Origin: Phyllobacterium brassicacearum
Lineage (GTDB): Bacteria > Pseudomonadota > Alphaproteobacteria > Rhizobiales > Rhizobiaceae
Assembly (NCBI RefSeq): GCF_003010955.1
Contig: NZ_PGGO01000008.1
Span: forward strand, 62,001 to 126,000
DNA: 64,000 nucleotides
Direction of reading: 5' to 3'
Below, piece after piece: positions 51,450 to 59,083 of this stretch; the first letter of the stretch is position 1, and each line of letters begins with the position of its first letter. A program made the translations under genes and the position numbers. Under the pieces are notes generated by a model, which saw only the letters and a list, made by a program, of their open reading frames with translations, had not been told where the DNA came from and made no database searches.

Positions 51450-51979
51450 TTTGCCACCTCTCTTTGGATACTGCGTAAAACGTCAGCTTCCCATATGCGC
51501 CAGTCGGAAATGCCCGGAAGTTGATCCAGACGTTCGCTCGCTCGCTCCTCATCCCATTCGACAAAACTCGTGACTACTGTGACGCAAGGTGTTGAAAAAT
51601 AGATTCTCGTCATCGCAAGCGATTCAAGCAAGGCATCCCTACTGGCATTGCGTGAGGCTACCAGCTCGCCCTTTGTGGCCTTTTGTTCATCACTCAATCC
51701 TGACTTCTGTTCCAGCTTGGATATATCCATTAGCCTTCGCCATGAAACGATGTACTTCTGAAAAGATTTTGTTACGCTTTCCGCAATATCGAGGCGTCGC
51801 CCAGCCAAAGCTTTCGATTTTGCGGATTTGTCCTGCCATATCGGAAGCAATATGGAGGCAAATACCCCACCGGCTACTATCGTTATAAGCGATGGTACCC
51901 AGTCGGAAAGAAAGATCACAACGAACGATCTCTCGTTCAATGATTCAAAAAGCGAACCGAGCATCGCAAATAATCTCAT
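51446..51979 (-). CDS. Membrane-anchored helical protein, 177 aa
   Basis: Residues about 18-46 give one or two hydrophobic segments (FLSDWVPSLITIVAGGVFAS). A long soluble helical region follows (RRLDIAESVTKSFQKYIVSW, DEQKATKGELVASRNASRDA). The layout recalls small membrane-tethered effector or immunity proteins. It is coupled to the secreted-type gene downstream. Confidence 0.6.
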   Translation of the reverse strand: MRLFAMLGSLFESLNERSFVVIFLSDWVPSLITIVAGGVFASILLPIWQDKSAKSKALAGRRLDIAESVTKSFQKYIVSWRRLMDISKLEQKSGLSDEQKATKGELVASRNASRDALLESLAMTRIYFSTPCVTVVTSFVEWDEERASERLDQLPGISDWRIWEADVLRSIQREVAK

Positions 51980-52545
51980 TTATTGAAGAAATTCCCCGGC
52001 CTTTTATTCTACTCCCGATTATGTTCGCGCGCGAGATGTCACTTTAGATAAACGTGGCGGCTTATCTGGAGCTCCACGAGGTTATACTTTCTCGACTTTA
52101 ACCGGTCGGCGCGTACTCATAAATCGAGCTTGATTGGCGCGGCTTGATCGATGTCCGCTTTGCCCCGATAGCGACCAATTCCCGCACCGCACCGAAATAA
52201 CGCTATGTGCCAGCGACGGACTCATGCACCGCAGCAACACGTAGCTTTGTTCGATCCCCTCGTCGGGCTCCGTTAACAAATCCCGCCAGCTTAGGCTGGG
52301 CGCCGACAGCTATTTCTTGCGCGGATCGTCAGCCGGGTTGACGTAGTCAATACCTCCCGGGCCGGTGAATTGAACTTGGAGAACCGCTTCTACATCGGAT
52401 GTCCGCTTGGGGTCATTCGCGACCGGGTTGAGCCAGCAGCAAGTTGGGCAATGTCCGCTATGCCGCCCGAAGCGGAAGTAAATTCAAATTGTGCAACCGA
52501 TCGTCAAGGACGTATTGCCATTGCCATCATGAATACCATTCGTCC
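51980..52545. other. Intergenic, no gene seen
   Basis: No coding frame is convincing. The segment has GATGTCCGCTTTGCCC and GGATGTCCGCTTGGGG stretches, similar to the TCCGCT-type intergenic sequences scattered in alphaproteobacteria. It looks like decayed host-type intergenic DNA. Confidence 0.4.
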
Positions 52546-52690
52546 TGAAAATAATCCTTTGTTTAGGAACCAAATCAGTATACACGCGCAGATGGATGAT
52601 TTGATGTTCAGTGCGGACCTAGGGACAGGGAATACTCGCCGGTCAAACCCAGCCCGAGCTTATAGCTTGTGGCAGATGGAGGTTTATGGC
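52546..52690 (+). repeat. Dispersed repeat A, copy 2
   Basis: 102 bp (52546-52647) at about 97% identity to 50051-50152; a downstream stretch (GCTTGTGGCAGATGGAGG) also matches copy 1 with a spacer difference. It stands 39 bp before the zinc-finger gene. Confidence 0.8.
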
Positions 52691-52728
52691 GTAATGCCCG
52701 CTTGAGTGATCGCCAGCAGGCTTGATTA

Positions 52729-52989
52729 ATGAGTGAACTCTTCCATGTCGGACAATGCCCGAGTTGCCGCCAAGGATGGCTGATTCTGCAACGCAACCTC
52801 TCTAATCAGGACATTTACGCTCATTGCGAAGAGTGCGAATTGGGTTTCATCACGCCAGATGATCTCGTGCCACCATTGAATGGTTTTCTTACCGTCTTGG
52901 ACAAATACGACTACGAAACAGAGAACCCCACCCAAGAAGAGATATCCCGCACTGTTTGGGCCAACTTCATTGTCAAAGAGGTTCCCTAA
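52729..52989 (+). CDS. Small zinc-finger protein, 86 aa
   Basis: Begins MSELFHVGQCPSCRQGWLIL and continues to HCEECELGFITPDDL, two Cys pairs of a zinc ribbon, then an acidic helical tail. Proteins of this kind are often small immunity-like or accessory proteins. Not assigned. Confidence 0.6.
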   Translation: MSELFHVGQCPSCRQGWLILQRNLSNQDIYAHCEECELGFITPDDLVPPLNGFLTVLDKYDYETENPTQEEISRTVWANFIVKEVP

Positions 52990-53133
52990 TTCTTGCTCTA
53001 CCTCATCGAGACCTGCAAGCTCAACGCAATTGATCCGTTTGCCTACCTGACCGCTACGCTCACCGCCATCGTCAGCGGTCACAAGCAGAGCCGGATTGAG
53101 GAACTATTACCGTGGAATTATGCGGTGACATAA
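52990..53133 (+). pseudogene. IS66-family transposase, C-terminal remnant
   Basis: The 47-codon frame reads YLIETCKLNAIDPFAYLTAT then LTAIVSGHKQSRIEELLPWN, the usual end of the IS66 TnpC transposase. There is no start and no upstream part, so it is a fragment left by an old insertion. Confidence 0.85.
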
Positions 53134-53338
53134 CGCGTGCCCAAAGACTACAGTCGGCCGACATGTTCGTCCGGAGTCGGCCCAAACCGGATATTCGTAA
53201 TCAATGCATTTAACGGCTGCTTTGCGCCCCCTTTTCGGACGTTCGCGCGCCGCCGCAGTCTTCCTCAAATCTGCCGTTTGGCCTGCTGCCGGCGGTTTCG
53301 TGGACACCGAGATAAGGTGGTTGACGGAACTGGAGAGT

Positions 53339-53432
53339 GGGAATGCGAAGAGGAAGTTCAGCCGCGAGTTCAAGCTTGAGGCAGTGAGGTTGGTGAAGGA
53401 TCGGGGCGTTGCAGTGGCGCAGGCTGCCGCGA
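53339..53432 (+). pseudogene. IS3-family OrfA fragment
   Basis: The frame reads KRKFSREFKLEAVRLVKDRG then VAVAQAA, the start of the helix-turn-helix of IS3-type OrfA. It is followed by unrelated residues. Only about 30 codons survive. Confidence 0.75.
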
Positions 53433-53470
53433 TCTGGATCTTGCCGTCGCGCGGCTCTTGCATTTATATG

Positions 53471-53487
53471 GATACTAATATAGTATC
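53471..53487. promoter_or_regulatory. Perfect palindromic operator of the Rrf2 regulator
   Basis: GATACTA-ATA-TAGTATC is a 17-bp perfect inverted repeat ending 5 bp before the Rrf2 start codon, which fits autoregulation. A degenerate copy precedes the SDR gene. Confidence 0.75.
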
Positions 53488-53492
53488 TGAAA

Positions 53493-53918
53493 ATGGCTTC
53501 AGTAAACACCCAATTTTCGATTGCCGTCCACGTGATGGCGGCAATCGCACATCACGACGGAGTTTTCGCGTCGGAAGTTCTCGCGCGCAGCGTGAATGCG
53601 AACCCGGTTTTCGTTAAAAGAATACTCGTTAAACTCTCGAAGGCGAAGCTGGCTAAGACGACTGTTGGTAAGTCGGGCGGTTATGGCCTGGCACGAAGCC
53701 CAAAAAGTATTTCGCTTTTAGACATCTACTCTGCGGTAAACCCCCCAGATGCTTTTGCCATCCACACTTATCCCAAAAGGAAAGAGTGTATCGTGAGCTC
53801 TAACATCAAGGAAGTCATGAGCGACGTGCTGGTTGGCACTGAGGAGGCCGTCCATGGGCATCTGAGACAGACGACGTTGGCGGATGTCGTGTCCATAATC
53901 AGAGCCAGGTCCGGTTAG
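53493..53918 (+). CDS. Rrf2-family transcriptional regulator
   Basis: 141 residues. The winged HTH is FSIAVHVMAAIAHHDGVFAS then ANPVFVKRILVKLSKAKLAK, and the wing is VGKSGGYGLARSPKSISLLD. Only one Cys is present, so it is not an Fe-S Rrf2 like IscR or NsrR. It may sense electrophiles or small molecules. It precedes the SDR gene by 74 bp and its own operator overlaps the promoter. Confidence 0.88.
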   Translation: MASVNTQFSIAVHVMAAIAHHDGVFASEVLARSVNANPVFVKRILVKLSKAKLAKTTVGKSGGYGLARSPKSISLLDIYSAVNPPDAFAIHTYPKRKECIVSSNIKEVMSDVLVGTEEAVHGHLRQTTLADVVSIIRARSG

Positions 53919-53950
53919 CTTTTTTCGCCCGGATTTTTTTGCCCTGAATA

Positions 53951-53967
53951 GATGCTTTAATAGTAAC
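53951..53967. promoter_or_regulatory. Degenerate second Rrf2 operator upstream of the SDR gene
   Basis: GATGCTTTAATAGTAAC agrees with the 53471-53487 palindrome at 12 of 17 positions. It lies 25 bp before the SDR ATG, overlapping a plausible -10 (TAGTAA). It suggests the SDR gene is the target of the regulator. Confidence 0.5.
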
Positions 53968-53992
53968 CAATACCCATCAAAAGGAACACGAA

Positions 53993-54862
53993 ATGACGCA
54001 ACTGAACGAAAAGTCCCCTGTGATTACCGGTGGCGCTACCGGAACCGGGCCAGCCGCTACACAGCAGGGCAAGGATGCGCCCACCGCCGTTCTCATCGGG
54101 GTGACCGGAGGACTTGGTCACGCGCTGGCCAGGCTCCTCGCGGCCGAGGGCTTCCGGTTGGTCCTCGCTGCGCGGCGAGAGTACGACGCCGCTGCGCTGA
54201 CCGGCCGGAACGACGGTTCGGCGATTTACCAGAGCGCGGACGTCACGGATCCGGCGAGCCTAGAGAAGCTGGCGTCGGCGGCCTTCGAGCACCTCGGCCG
54301 GATCGATGCGGTGGTGAACCTCGCGGGCATCTCTCCGCGCAAGCCCATTGAGGACTACCCGACAGCCGATGTAGACGCGCTCATGGCGGTCAACGTGAAG
54401 GGACCCATCTTTGTAACTCAGGCATTCCTGCCGGGGTTGCGCAAGCAAGCCGGCGGCGGAGTGATCGTCCATCTCGGCGGCGCCATGGACGGCCGGGTAG
54501 CGCTACCGTTCATGAGTGCCTATGCGGCAACCCGCGGCGCGCTAGCAAGCTATGTACAAGGCGCCAACCGCGAGCTTGCCGGGACCAACGTGGTACTTTC
54601 GTTCTTTGGGCCCGTGCCCTCCAACACTGAGTCGGAGTCTCCATATTTCGACATGTGGCGAAAAATGGGCGTCGCCCTCTGCGAACCCAACGTAGTCGCG
54701 CGCGAAATCCTCGCAACCATCCGCAAGCGACGTCAGGCCCACGTCATGGGCGGAGGGCTGCTCAAGATGCTCACGCTCGCGAACGCCGTGTCGCCGTCCA
54801 TTGCCGACGCAATTGGTCTGCGGAAATTTGGGAAGCTCATCAAGCAACATAGTCCACGCTGA
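53993..54862 (+). CDS. Short-chain dehydrogenase-like protein with altered active site
   Basis: 289 residues. The Rossmann start VLIGVTGGLGHALARLLA (about 33-50), the NLAG (109-112) and the YAATR (177-181) fit the SDR family. The catalytic Lys of YxxxK is Arg181, and the usual Ser site is HLGGAMDG (G162/G163), so activity may be changed or lost. Residues 10-25 (ITGGATGTGPAA) look like a second, cut SDR start, hinting at a fused or shifted origin. Likely Rrf2-regulated. Confidence 0.85.
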   Translation: MTQLNEKSPVITGGATGTGPAATQQGKDAPTAVLIGVTGGLGHALARLLAAEGFRLVLAARREYDAAALTGRNDGSAIYQSADVTDPASLEKLASAAFEHLGRIDAVVNLAGISPRKPIEDYPTADVDALMAVNVKGPIFVTQAFLPGLRKQAGGGVIVHLGGAMDGRVALPFMSAYAATRGALASYVQGANRELAGTNVVLSFFGPVPSNTESESPYFDMWRKMGVALCEPNVVAREILATIRKRRQAHVMGGGLLKMLTLANAVSPSIADAIGLRKFGKLIKQHSPR

Positions 54863-54962
54863 TCGGGGCGTGAGCATTGCGATGAACGCGTGGCCTGTCA
54901 GCCCATAGGACTGACAGTACCTTATAAGCTGTGGCAACAGCACACCCAAATGAAAGCATCTG

Positions 54963-56102
54963 ATGTTCCACCTCATTTTCGGAATTCCCTGGCTGGTCGT
55001 CGTGGTACGATTCATCCAGCCACTGCCATGGATTTGGTCGGCAAAGGCAACCCTGGCGATCCTCTTGTTGGTAGCCTCGCAATATCATCTGGTTAGTCGC
55101 CTTTCTTCCGGCTCGGTCTTCGATCCGGAGTTTTCACGCCCGTTGATTATTGTTTTCAATGTCCTCTTCGGCGCGATTGTATTGCTTGCAGTGTTTCAGA
55201 TTGCGCTGGATGTGGTCTCACTCGCGATCATCCCATTCAAGGGAGACTTCCCTTCTTCCCCGGCGAGGCTACGATATGCCACCGGAGTTTTGGCCCTTGG
55301 CCTGTCAGCGTACGGGGTTAGCCAAGCAGTCAGGGTGCCACCGCTAAACGACATAGAAATTCCCGTCGCTGGACTGCCTTCCGAATTTGATGGCTATCGG
55401 ATGGTACAACTGACCGACCTTCACATCAGCCGTCTGTTCCCAGCCGCATGGACCAAAGAGGTCGTATTGAGGACCAATGCGCTCGATGCAGACCTGATCG
55501 TCATCACCGGGGATTTCATCGACGGTGACGTGGCCCACCGCAAAGACGATGTCGCACCGCTTTCGGGATTGAGGGCACGTGACGGTGTATACGCAATTCC
55601 GGGGAACCACGAATATTTCTTCGATTACCAGGAATGGATGGGCCACCTTGAAATGCTGGGAATGAGGATGCTGTCCAACAGCCACCTGATCCTCGAGAAA
55701 GGCAATGCCAGGATCGTGCTCGCGGGCGTGACCGACTTGTCCTCCCGTAGGCACAGCGCTCCGCCGCCGAACCTCGCCGGGGCGATCAACGGAGCTCCTG
55801 CGAACACTCTAATCTTATTGCTAGATCACCAGCCGATGATGGCCGAGAAAGCGGCCGCCGCTGGTGTGGCGCTTCAGCTGTCGGGGCATACACATGGAGG
55901 AATGGTTCCTGGCCTCGACCGCTTGATCGCGCGCGCCAATGGAGGCTTTGTTTCGGGTCGATACCAAGTCGGAGCAATGACCTTGTATGTAAGCAACGGA
56001 ACGGCCCTATGGCCTGGGTTTGCGTTAAGGCTCGGTGTGCCATCGGAATTGACCAGAATCACCCTCCGCGCGAAACGAAGTGATTGGCAGGCATGCTGTT
56101 AG
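54963..56102 (+). CDS. Membrane metallophosphoesterase, calcineurin-like (YkuE-like)
   Basis: 379 residues. The first 130 have four or so hydrophobic segments. The catalytic domain has D152-x-H154 (LTDLHIS), GDFIDGD, GNHE (214-217) and SGHTHGG near 307-313. This matches membrane YkuE-like phosphodiesterases. It probably acts on lipid-linked or extracytoplasmic phosphoesters. GAAAG precedes the ATG. It is downstream of the SDR gene by 100 bp. Confidence 0.88.
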   Translation: MFHLIFGIPWLVVVVRFIQPLPWIWSAKATLAILLLVASQYHLVSRLSSGSVFDPEFSRPLIIVFNVLFGAIVLLAVFQIALDVVSLAIIPFKGDFPSSPARLRYATGVLALGLSAYGVSQAVRVPPLNDIEIPVAGLPSEFDGYRMVQLTDLHISRLFPAAWTKEVVLRTNALDADLIVITGDFIDGDVAHRKDDVAPLSGLRARDGVYAIPGNHEYFFDYQEWMGHLEMLGMRMLSNSHLILEKGNARIVLAGVTDLSSRRHSAPPPNLAGAINGAPANTLILLLDHQPMMAEKAAAAGVALQLSGHTHGGMVPGLDRLIARANGGFVSGRYQVGAMTLYVSNGTALWPGFALRLGVPSELTRITLRAKRSDWQACC

Positions 56103-57166
56103 TGGGTTTTGCGCCTGTCGTCGAGGAAAGCGCAGGTGCATGCCTGACCGGATTCCAAGGTTGCGAAAGCGGCGGAAAGGATGCCTCAGCAACCCGTCAA
56201 TCATTCGGTTTTCGTGTCTCGGCTGCTGCCGTGTTGGCGTACTGTTCCATCTGATCGAGCGCCGGCTGGTTCGCCTCGCCCCACTGGTAGAGCATTTCAA
56301 TAGGCTGCGCGAAGGTTCGGCAGTTCTTCCTTTAGATGTAAAGACTATGAAGCTTTATTGGTTGACAACGGTGTCTTTAAACTGGCGAGAGAATGACACA
56401 GACTTGGATGGCCACGAACGGCAGTTTTTGGAAAGCTGTACGTGCCGTGGGAATGACTAAGATGGGGTCGTCAGCCGAACGCCGGCTTTCTCAACTTCTC
56501 GGCCCGAACCGGACAGTCCGTAGTCGGCCCCGAATCGGTTATTCTTTCAAGTCAGGGCTAGCGTCCGCTCCTGGCGCATAGTTGCCGCGTCCGTCATGGA
56601 TGCGATCATGGGAATCGATCATAGAATTTCAGTCAAGGTGTGAGTGGCACGCCGCTTACGCTCTACCGAGTGCTTGGGAAGAGCTTCACGGTTTCCTGCC
56701 ATTGGAATCTATTTACGAAGTGAGCAGTCGGGTAGGTCGCGTGCGCGTAGGCTGCCTCGCTATCACGCGAGTATTGCCACACCGCAAAAAACGACAACGC
56801 ATGCCATGGCAATCAGAAGATAGAATAGCCTTGTGGATATGCGATCGAGCCAATTCCGCGGTGGAGCCGGCGGGTCAAAATCTTCGACGAGCACTTTTAG
56901 CTTGTGTTCCGGATCTGCCCATTTCACGCGTCTAAAATTGACGACCTGGTCGCGACTGCATAGCCAGTTTCTTTAGGCGTGTTTCTTCGTCGAACTGATA
57001 TCGACGCGCACCTCGCCAGTTGGCTTGATAGTCTTCTTGGTCCATTGCCGGAGGATAGCTAACGCGATCTAGGCTCAGGTTTATTTGACCACTAAAATCT
57101 TAGTGGCTCTTGCTGAATTACTTCTGACCTTAGTGCCCTCGAAGTTAGGCAATTATCCCTAAGTCT
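56103..57166. other. Intergenic, mostly decayed sequence with repeats
   Basis: No convincing gene of normal size. The minus strand has two possible small frames at 56765-57047: a 54-codon GTG frame ending in a membrane span (LLIAMACVVVFCGVAIL) and a 37-codon frame (MDQEDYQANWRGARRYQFDE), neither with a good ribosome site. The block GGGAAGAGCTTCACGG (about 56675) repeats at 57270, and a related stretch lies at about 50925. Confidence 0.4.
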
Positions 57167-57264
57167 TGAAATTAATCCTTTGTTCAGAGAAGCAAATCAG
57201 TTATACGGACCAAAGGTGATTTGCAGCTGACTGGCGGACCTAGGGACAGGGAACACTCGCCGGG
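57167..57264 (+). repeat. Dispersed repeat A, copy 3 (diverged)
   Basis: TGAAATTAATCC and later GCGGACCTAGGGACAGGGAA, then ACTCGCCGG, align with copies 1 and 2, with more substitutions and small indels. It is followed by the GGGAAGAGCTTCACGG block. Confidence 0.7.
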
Positions 57265-57352
57265 CGCATGGGAAGAGCTTCACGGCTTCCCGCCTTGGAA
57301 ATCTATTCACCAAATTCAGTTTGTCGGAATGGAGCAATGGTCAACGTGACAC

Positions 57353-57389
57353 GAAGGTCGTCGGTTCAAATCCGACCCTGCCGCAACCA
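57353..57389 (+). repeat. tRNA 3'-end fragment (fMet-like)
   Basis: GAAGGTCGTCGGTTCAAATC then CGACCCTGCCGCAACCA is a T-arm (GTCGG TTCAAAT CCGAC) with an acceptor 3' strand and CCA, as at the end of a tRNA, most like rhizobial tRNA-fMet with three extra bases. No 5' half is present, so this is not a functional tRNA. It may mark an old integration scar. Confidence 0.6.
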
Positions 57390-57393
57390 GCGC

Positions 57394-57525
57394 TCATTTG
57401 AGATGAATTACTTCATCAGGAGCGACTTGATCTGGTGGTGCGTCCTCCCTTGAACAAAGCGCTAGTAATGCCAATAGTGCGAACATCGCAACTAGCCCGG
57501 GGAGCATAACGTATCGCTGTCTCAT
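57394..57525 (-). CDS. Possible small lipoprotein, 43 aa
   Basis: MRQRYVMLPGLVAMFALLAL then LALCSREDAPPDQ has a signal-like stretch with a lipobox-like LALC, then an acidic tail. GGA lies 8 nt upstream. The stop lies 5 bp from the tRNA fragment. Function unknown. Confidence 0.35.
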   Translation of the reverse strand: MRQRYVMLPGLVAMFALLALLALCSREDAPPDQVAPDEVIHLK

Positions 57526-57619
57526 CGCGCATTCCGTTGTGCTGAGACAAACCCATCATACCATTGTCCCGCATACCGCAGGCGGGTGCAACAGCTATGA
57601 CAATTCAAAGATTAGCTAA

Positions 57620-57730
57620 TCAAGCCGGTGCGGCGATGGCCAGAATAATAGCGATTATCAACAACAGCGGACCCATCCATTTGAAATGGTTTACGAGGTT
57701 TGCAAGCCAAGCGTTCTGGGCACCCTGCAT
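57620..57730 (-). CDS. Possible small membrane protein, 36 aa
   Basis: MQGAQNAWLANLVNHFKWMG then PLLLIIAIILAIAAPA gives one strong membrane span. There is no clear ribosome site. Whether it is made is uncertain. Confidence 0.35.
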   Translation of the reverse strand: MQGAQNAWLANLVNHFKWMGPLLLIIAIILAIAAPA

Positions 57731-57938
57731 TGACGGAAGCGAAAGGTAGCCGAAGCCTACCGCTGCCATCCCTTCATGCTATCGCGCTTCGCCCGTTAAA
57801 TGTCACAATCGGGGTTGTGCCGGGCCCCAAAAGCAATGTAGTTTGCCACCTTGGTATAGCCTTGCTTTCATTGGAGCATTCGGAACAGATTTATGCCTGA
57901 CTTTGGTCATTAGGGTAGTTAAATAGGGGATTCTCACC

Positions 57939-58223
57939 ATGTCCAACGCGGTTAAAGATTCATCCGATACTTCCGAAAATCTCTCCAAGGGCCGGATTTT
58001 ACTATTTGTCATTCCAATAATGGTCCTCGCGGCATGCGCTTCTTCCGAGAAGAAGTGGGTCCAAAGCGAAGATCCTGTCACACCTGCGGACAAGGATTTG
58101 GTGCAATGCAAGTATCAGGCCGCCGGTTCAACCGCCGCCTTAGCCACTAACAGTTCTGCCAGGAGCAAGGAAGAGGCCAATCTTGTTAATGCATGCATGC
58201 AGGCAAAGGGCTATAAGCAATAA
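57939..58223 (+). CDS. Lipoprotein-like small protein, 94 aa
   Basis: A hydrophobic segment (ILLFVIPIMVLAACAS) ends in a lipobox-like LAAC at about residue 34. A soluble part with two Cys (VQCKYQAAGST, VNACMQAKGYKQ) follows. GGGGA lies upstream. It may be the last gene of the insertion or a phage gene. Location would be the envelope. Confidence 0.6.
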   Translation: MSNAVKDSSDTSENLSKGRILLFVIPIMVLAACASSEKKWVQSEDPVTPADKDLVQCKYQAAGSTAALATNSSARSKEEANLVNACMQAKGYKQ

Positions 58224-58278
58224 CACCCAAAGCGCGCGCCAAAAGCGCCTACGGTTGCGAGAAGCAGCTCGTACCAAC

Positions 58279-58536
58279 CTAGAGCGCATTCCAACCTGCG
58301 ATATCTATGAACGTCGCAAGACCTTGCAAAAAGGCTGCAATGGCCGCTGCCACAGCGCCGCGTGCGCTCCATTTGCTTTGAGTTCGCAGGGCAGTAGCGG
58401 TGGAACCCATATCTATGGGTCCTTCACTCTGATGTGGCGTCTTCACAGCAGACGACTTGGCCCAATAGAATGCCGCAAACGCCGCTGCTAAGATCGAAAA
58501 CCATGTCGCGGCCAACCAAACCACGTAACCTACCAT
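58279..58536 (-). CDS. Small membrane protein, about 85 aa
   Basis: Begins MVGYVVWLAATWFSILAAAF (start 58536, with AAAAGG 9 nt before; ATG at 58545 is an alternative). It has a first span, a polar loop with PHQSEGPIDMGS, and a second span (GAVAAAIAAFLQGLATF). It lies on the minus strand just before the terminase genes. Function unknown. Confidence 0.5.
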   Translation of the reverse strand: MVGYVVWLAATWFSILAAAFAAFYWAKSSAVKTPHQSEGPIDMGSTATALRTQSKWSARGAVAAAIAAFLQGLATFIDIAGWNAL

Positions 58537-58621
58537 TCGAATCATCCTTTTGTTTCGGGCCGGAGCCTTGCATTTCCATGGCGAAAGGCAAGATCAGCCT
58601 TGACGGAGCCTTGAGAAATCA

Positions 58622-59083
58622 ATGGCCAATCCAAAGTATTCCGACGATGTGAAAACCCGCGTTGTTCAGTGCCTGGCATGCTTCGATCCACCTTCAGTTG
58701 TCGTTAAATCCATCAAGGCAGACTTCGGTATCGATATCAGCGCCCAGGCGGTGGAGACCTACGATCCCAACAAGGTAGCGGGCAAAAGGCTTTCCAAACG
58801 CTTCCGCGAACTGTTCGAGGCTACCCGGAAGGCATTCCTCGAGGATACCGCGACGATAGCTATCTCACATCGCGCTGTTCGGCTTCGTGCTTTGCAGCGC
58901 ATGGCGGAGAAGGCAGAAACACAGGGCAATATGGTTCTGGCAGCATCGCTGATGGAACAGGCGGCAAAAGAAGTCGGGGATAGTTTCACAAACCGGCGCG
59001 CTCTTGTTGGCGCTGACGGTGGCCCTGTAGAGGTGCGTACCCTTGCAGACTTCTACGGCAACATTAAACCCGGCGCTTCGTGA
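58622..59083 (+). CDS. terS: Terminase small subunit, DUF2280 family (prophage)
   Basis: 153 residues. KYSDDVKTRVVQCLACFDPP then SIKADFGIDISAQAVETYDP and an LRALQRMAEKAETQGNMVLA helix match DUF2280, the small subunit upstream of PBSX-type large subunits. Its 3' end overlaps terL by 41 nt. It would pick the packaging start on phage DNA. Confidence 0.88.
   Translation: MANPKYSDDVKTRVVQCLACFDPPSVVVKSIKADFGIDISAQAVETYDPNKVAGKRLSKRFRELFEATRKAFLEDTATIAISHRAVRLRALQRMAEKAETQGNMVLAASLMEQAAKEVGDSFTNRRALVGADGGPVEVRTLADFYGNIKPGAS

Larger units (their letters stand above)
32041..57938. mobile_element. Foreign island inserted in the prophage (approximate limits)
   Basis: The left limit is where the DUF2569 gene breaks. 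The right limit is set loosely before the last small genes that precede the head module. Contents: the defence island (32.4-50.0 kb), then decayed cargo with IS scraps, repeats and metabolic genes. No integrase, no clear terminal repeats and no target duplication were found, so the mechanism of insertion is not known. The stretch 32041-32390 holds no gene. Confidence 0.55.

Noticed and set aside
53137-53338. Continuation of the IS3 fragment upstream as a coding gene
   Set aside because: The frame has no IS-like residues before about 53339 and contains intergenic-type repeats.
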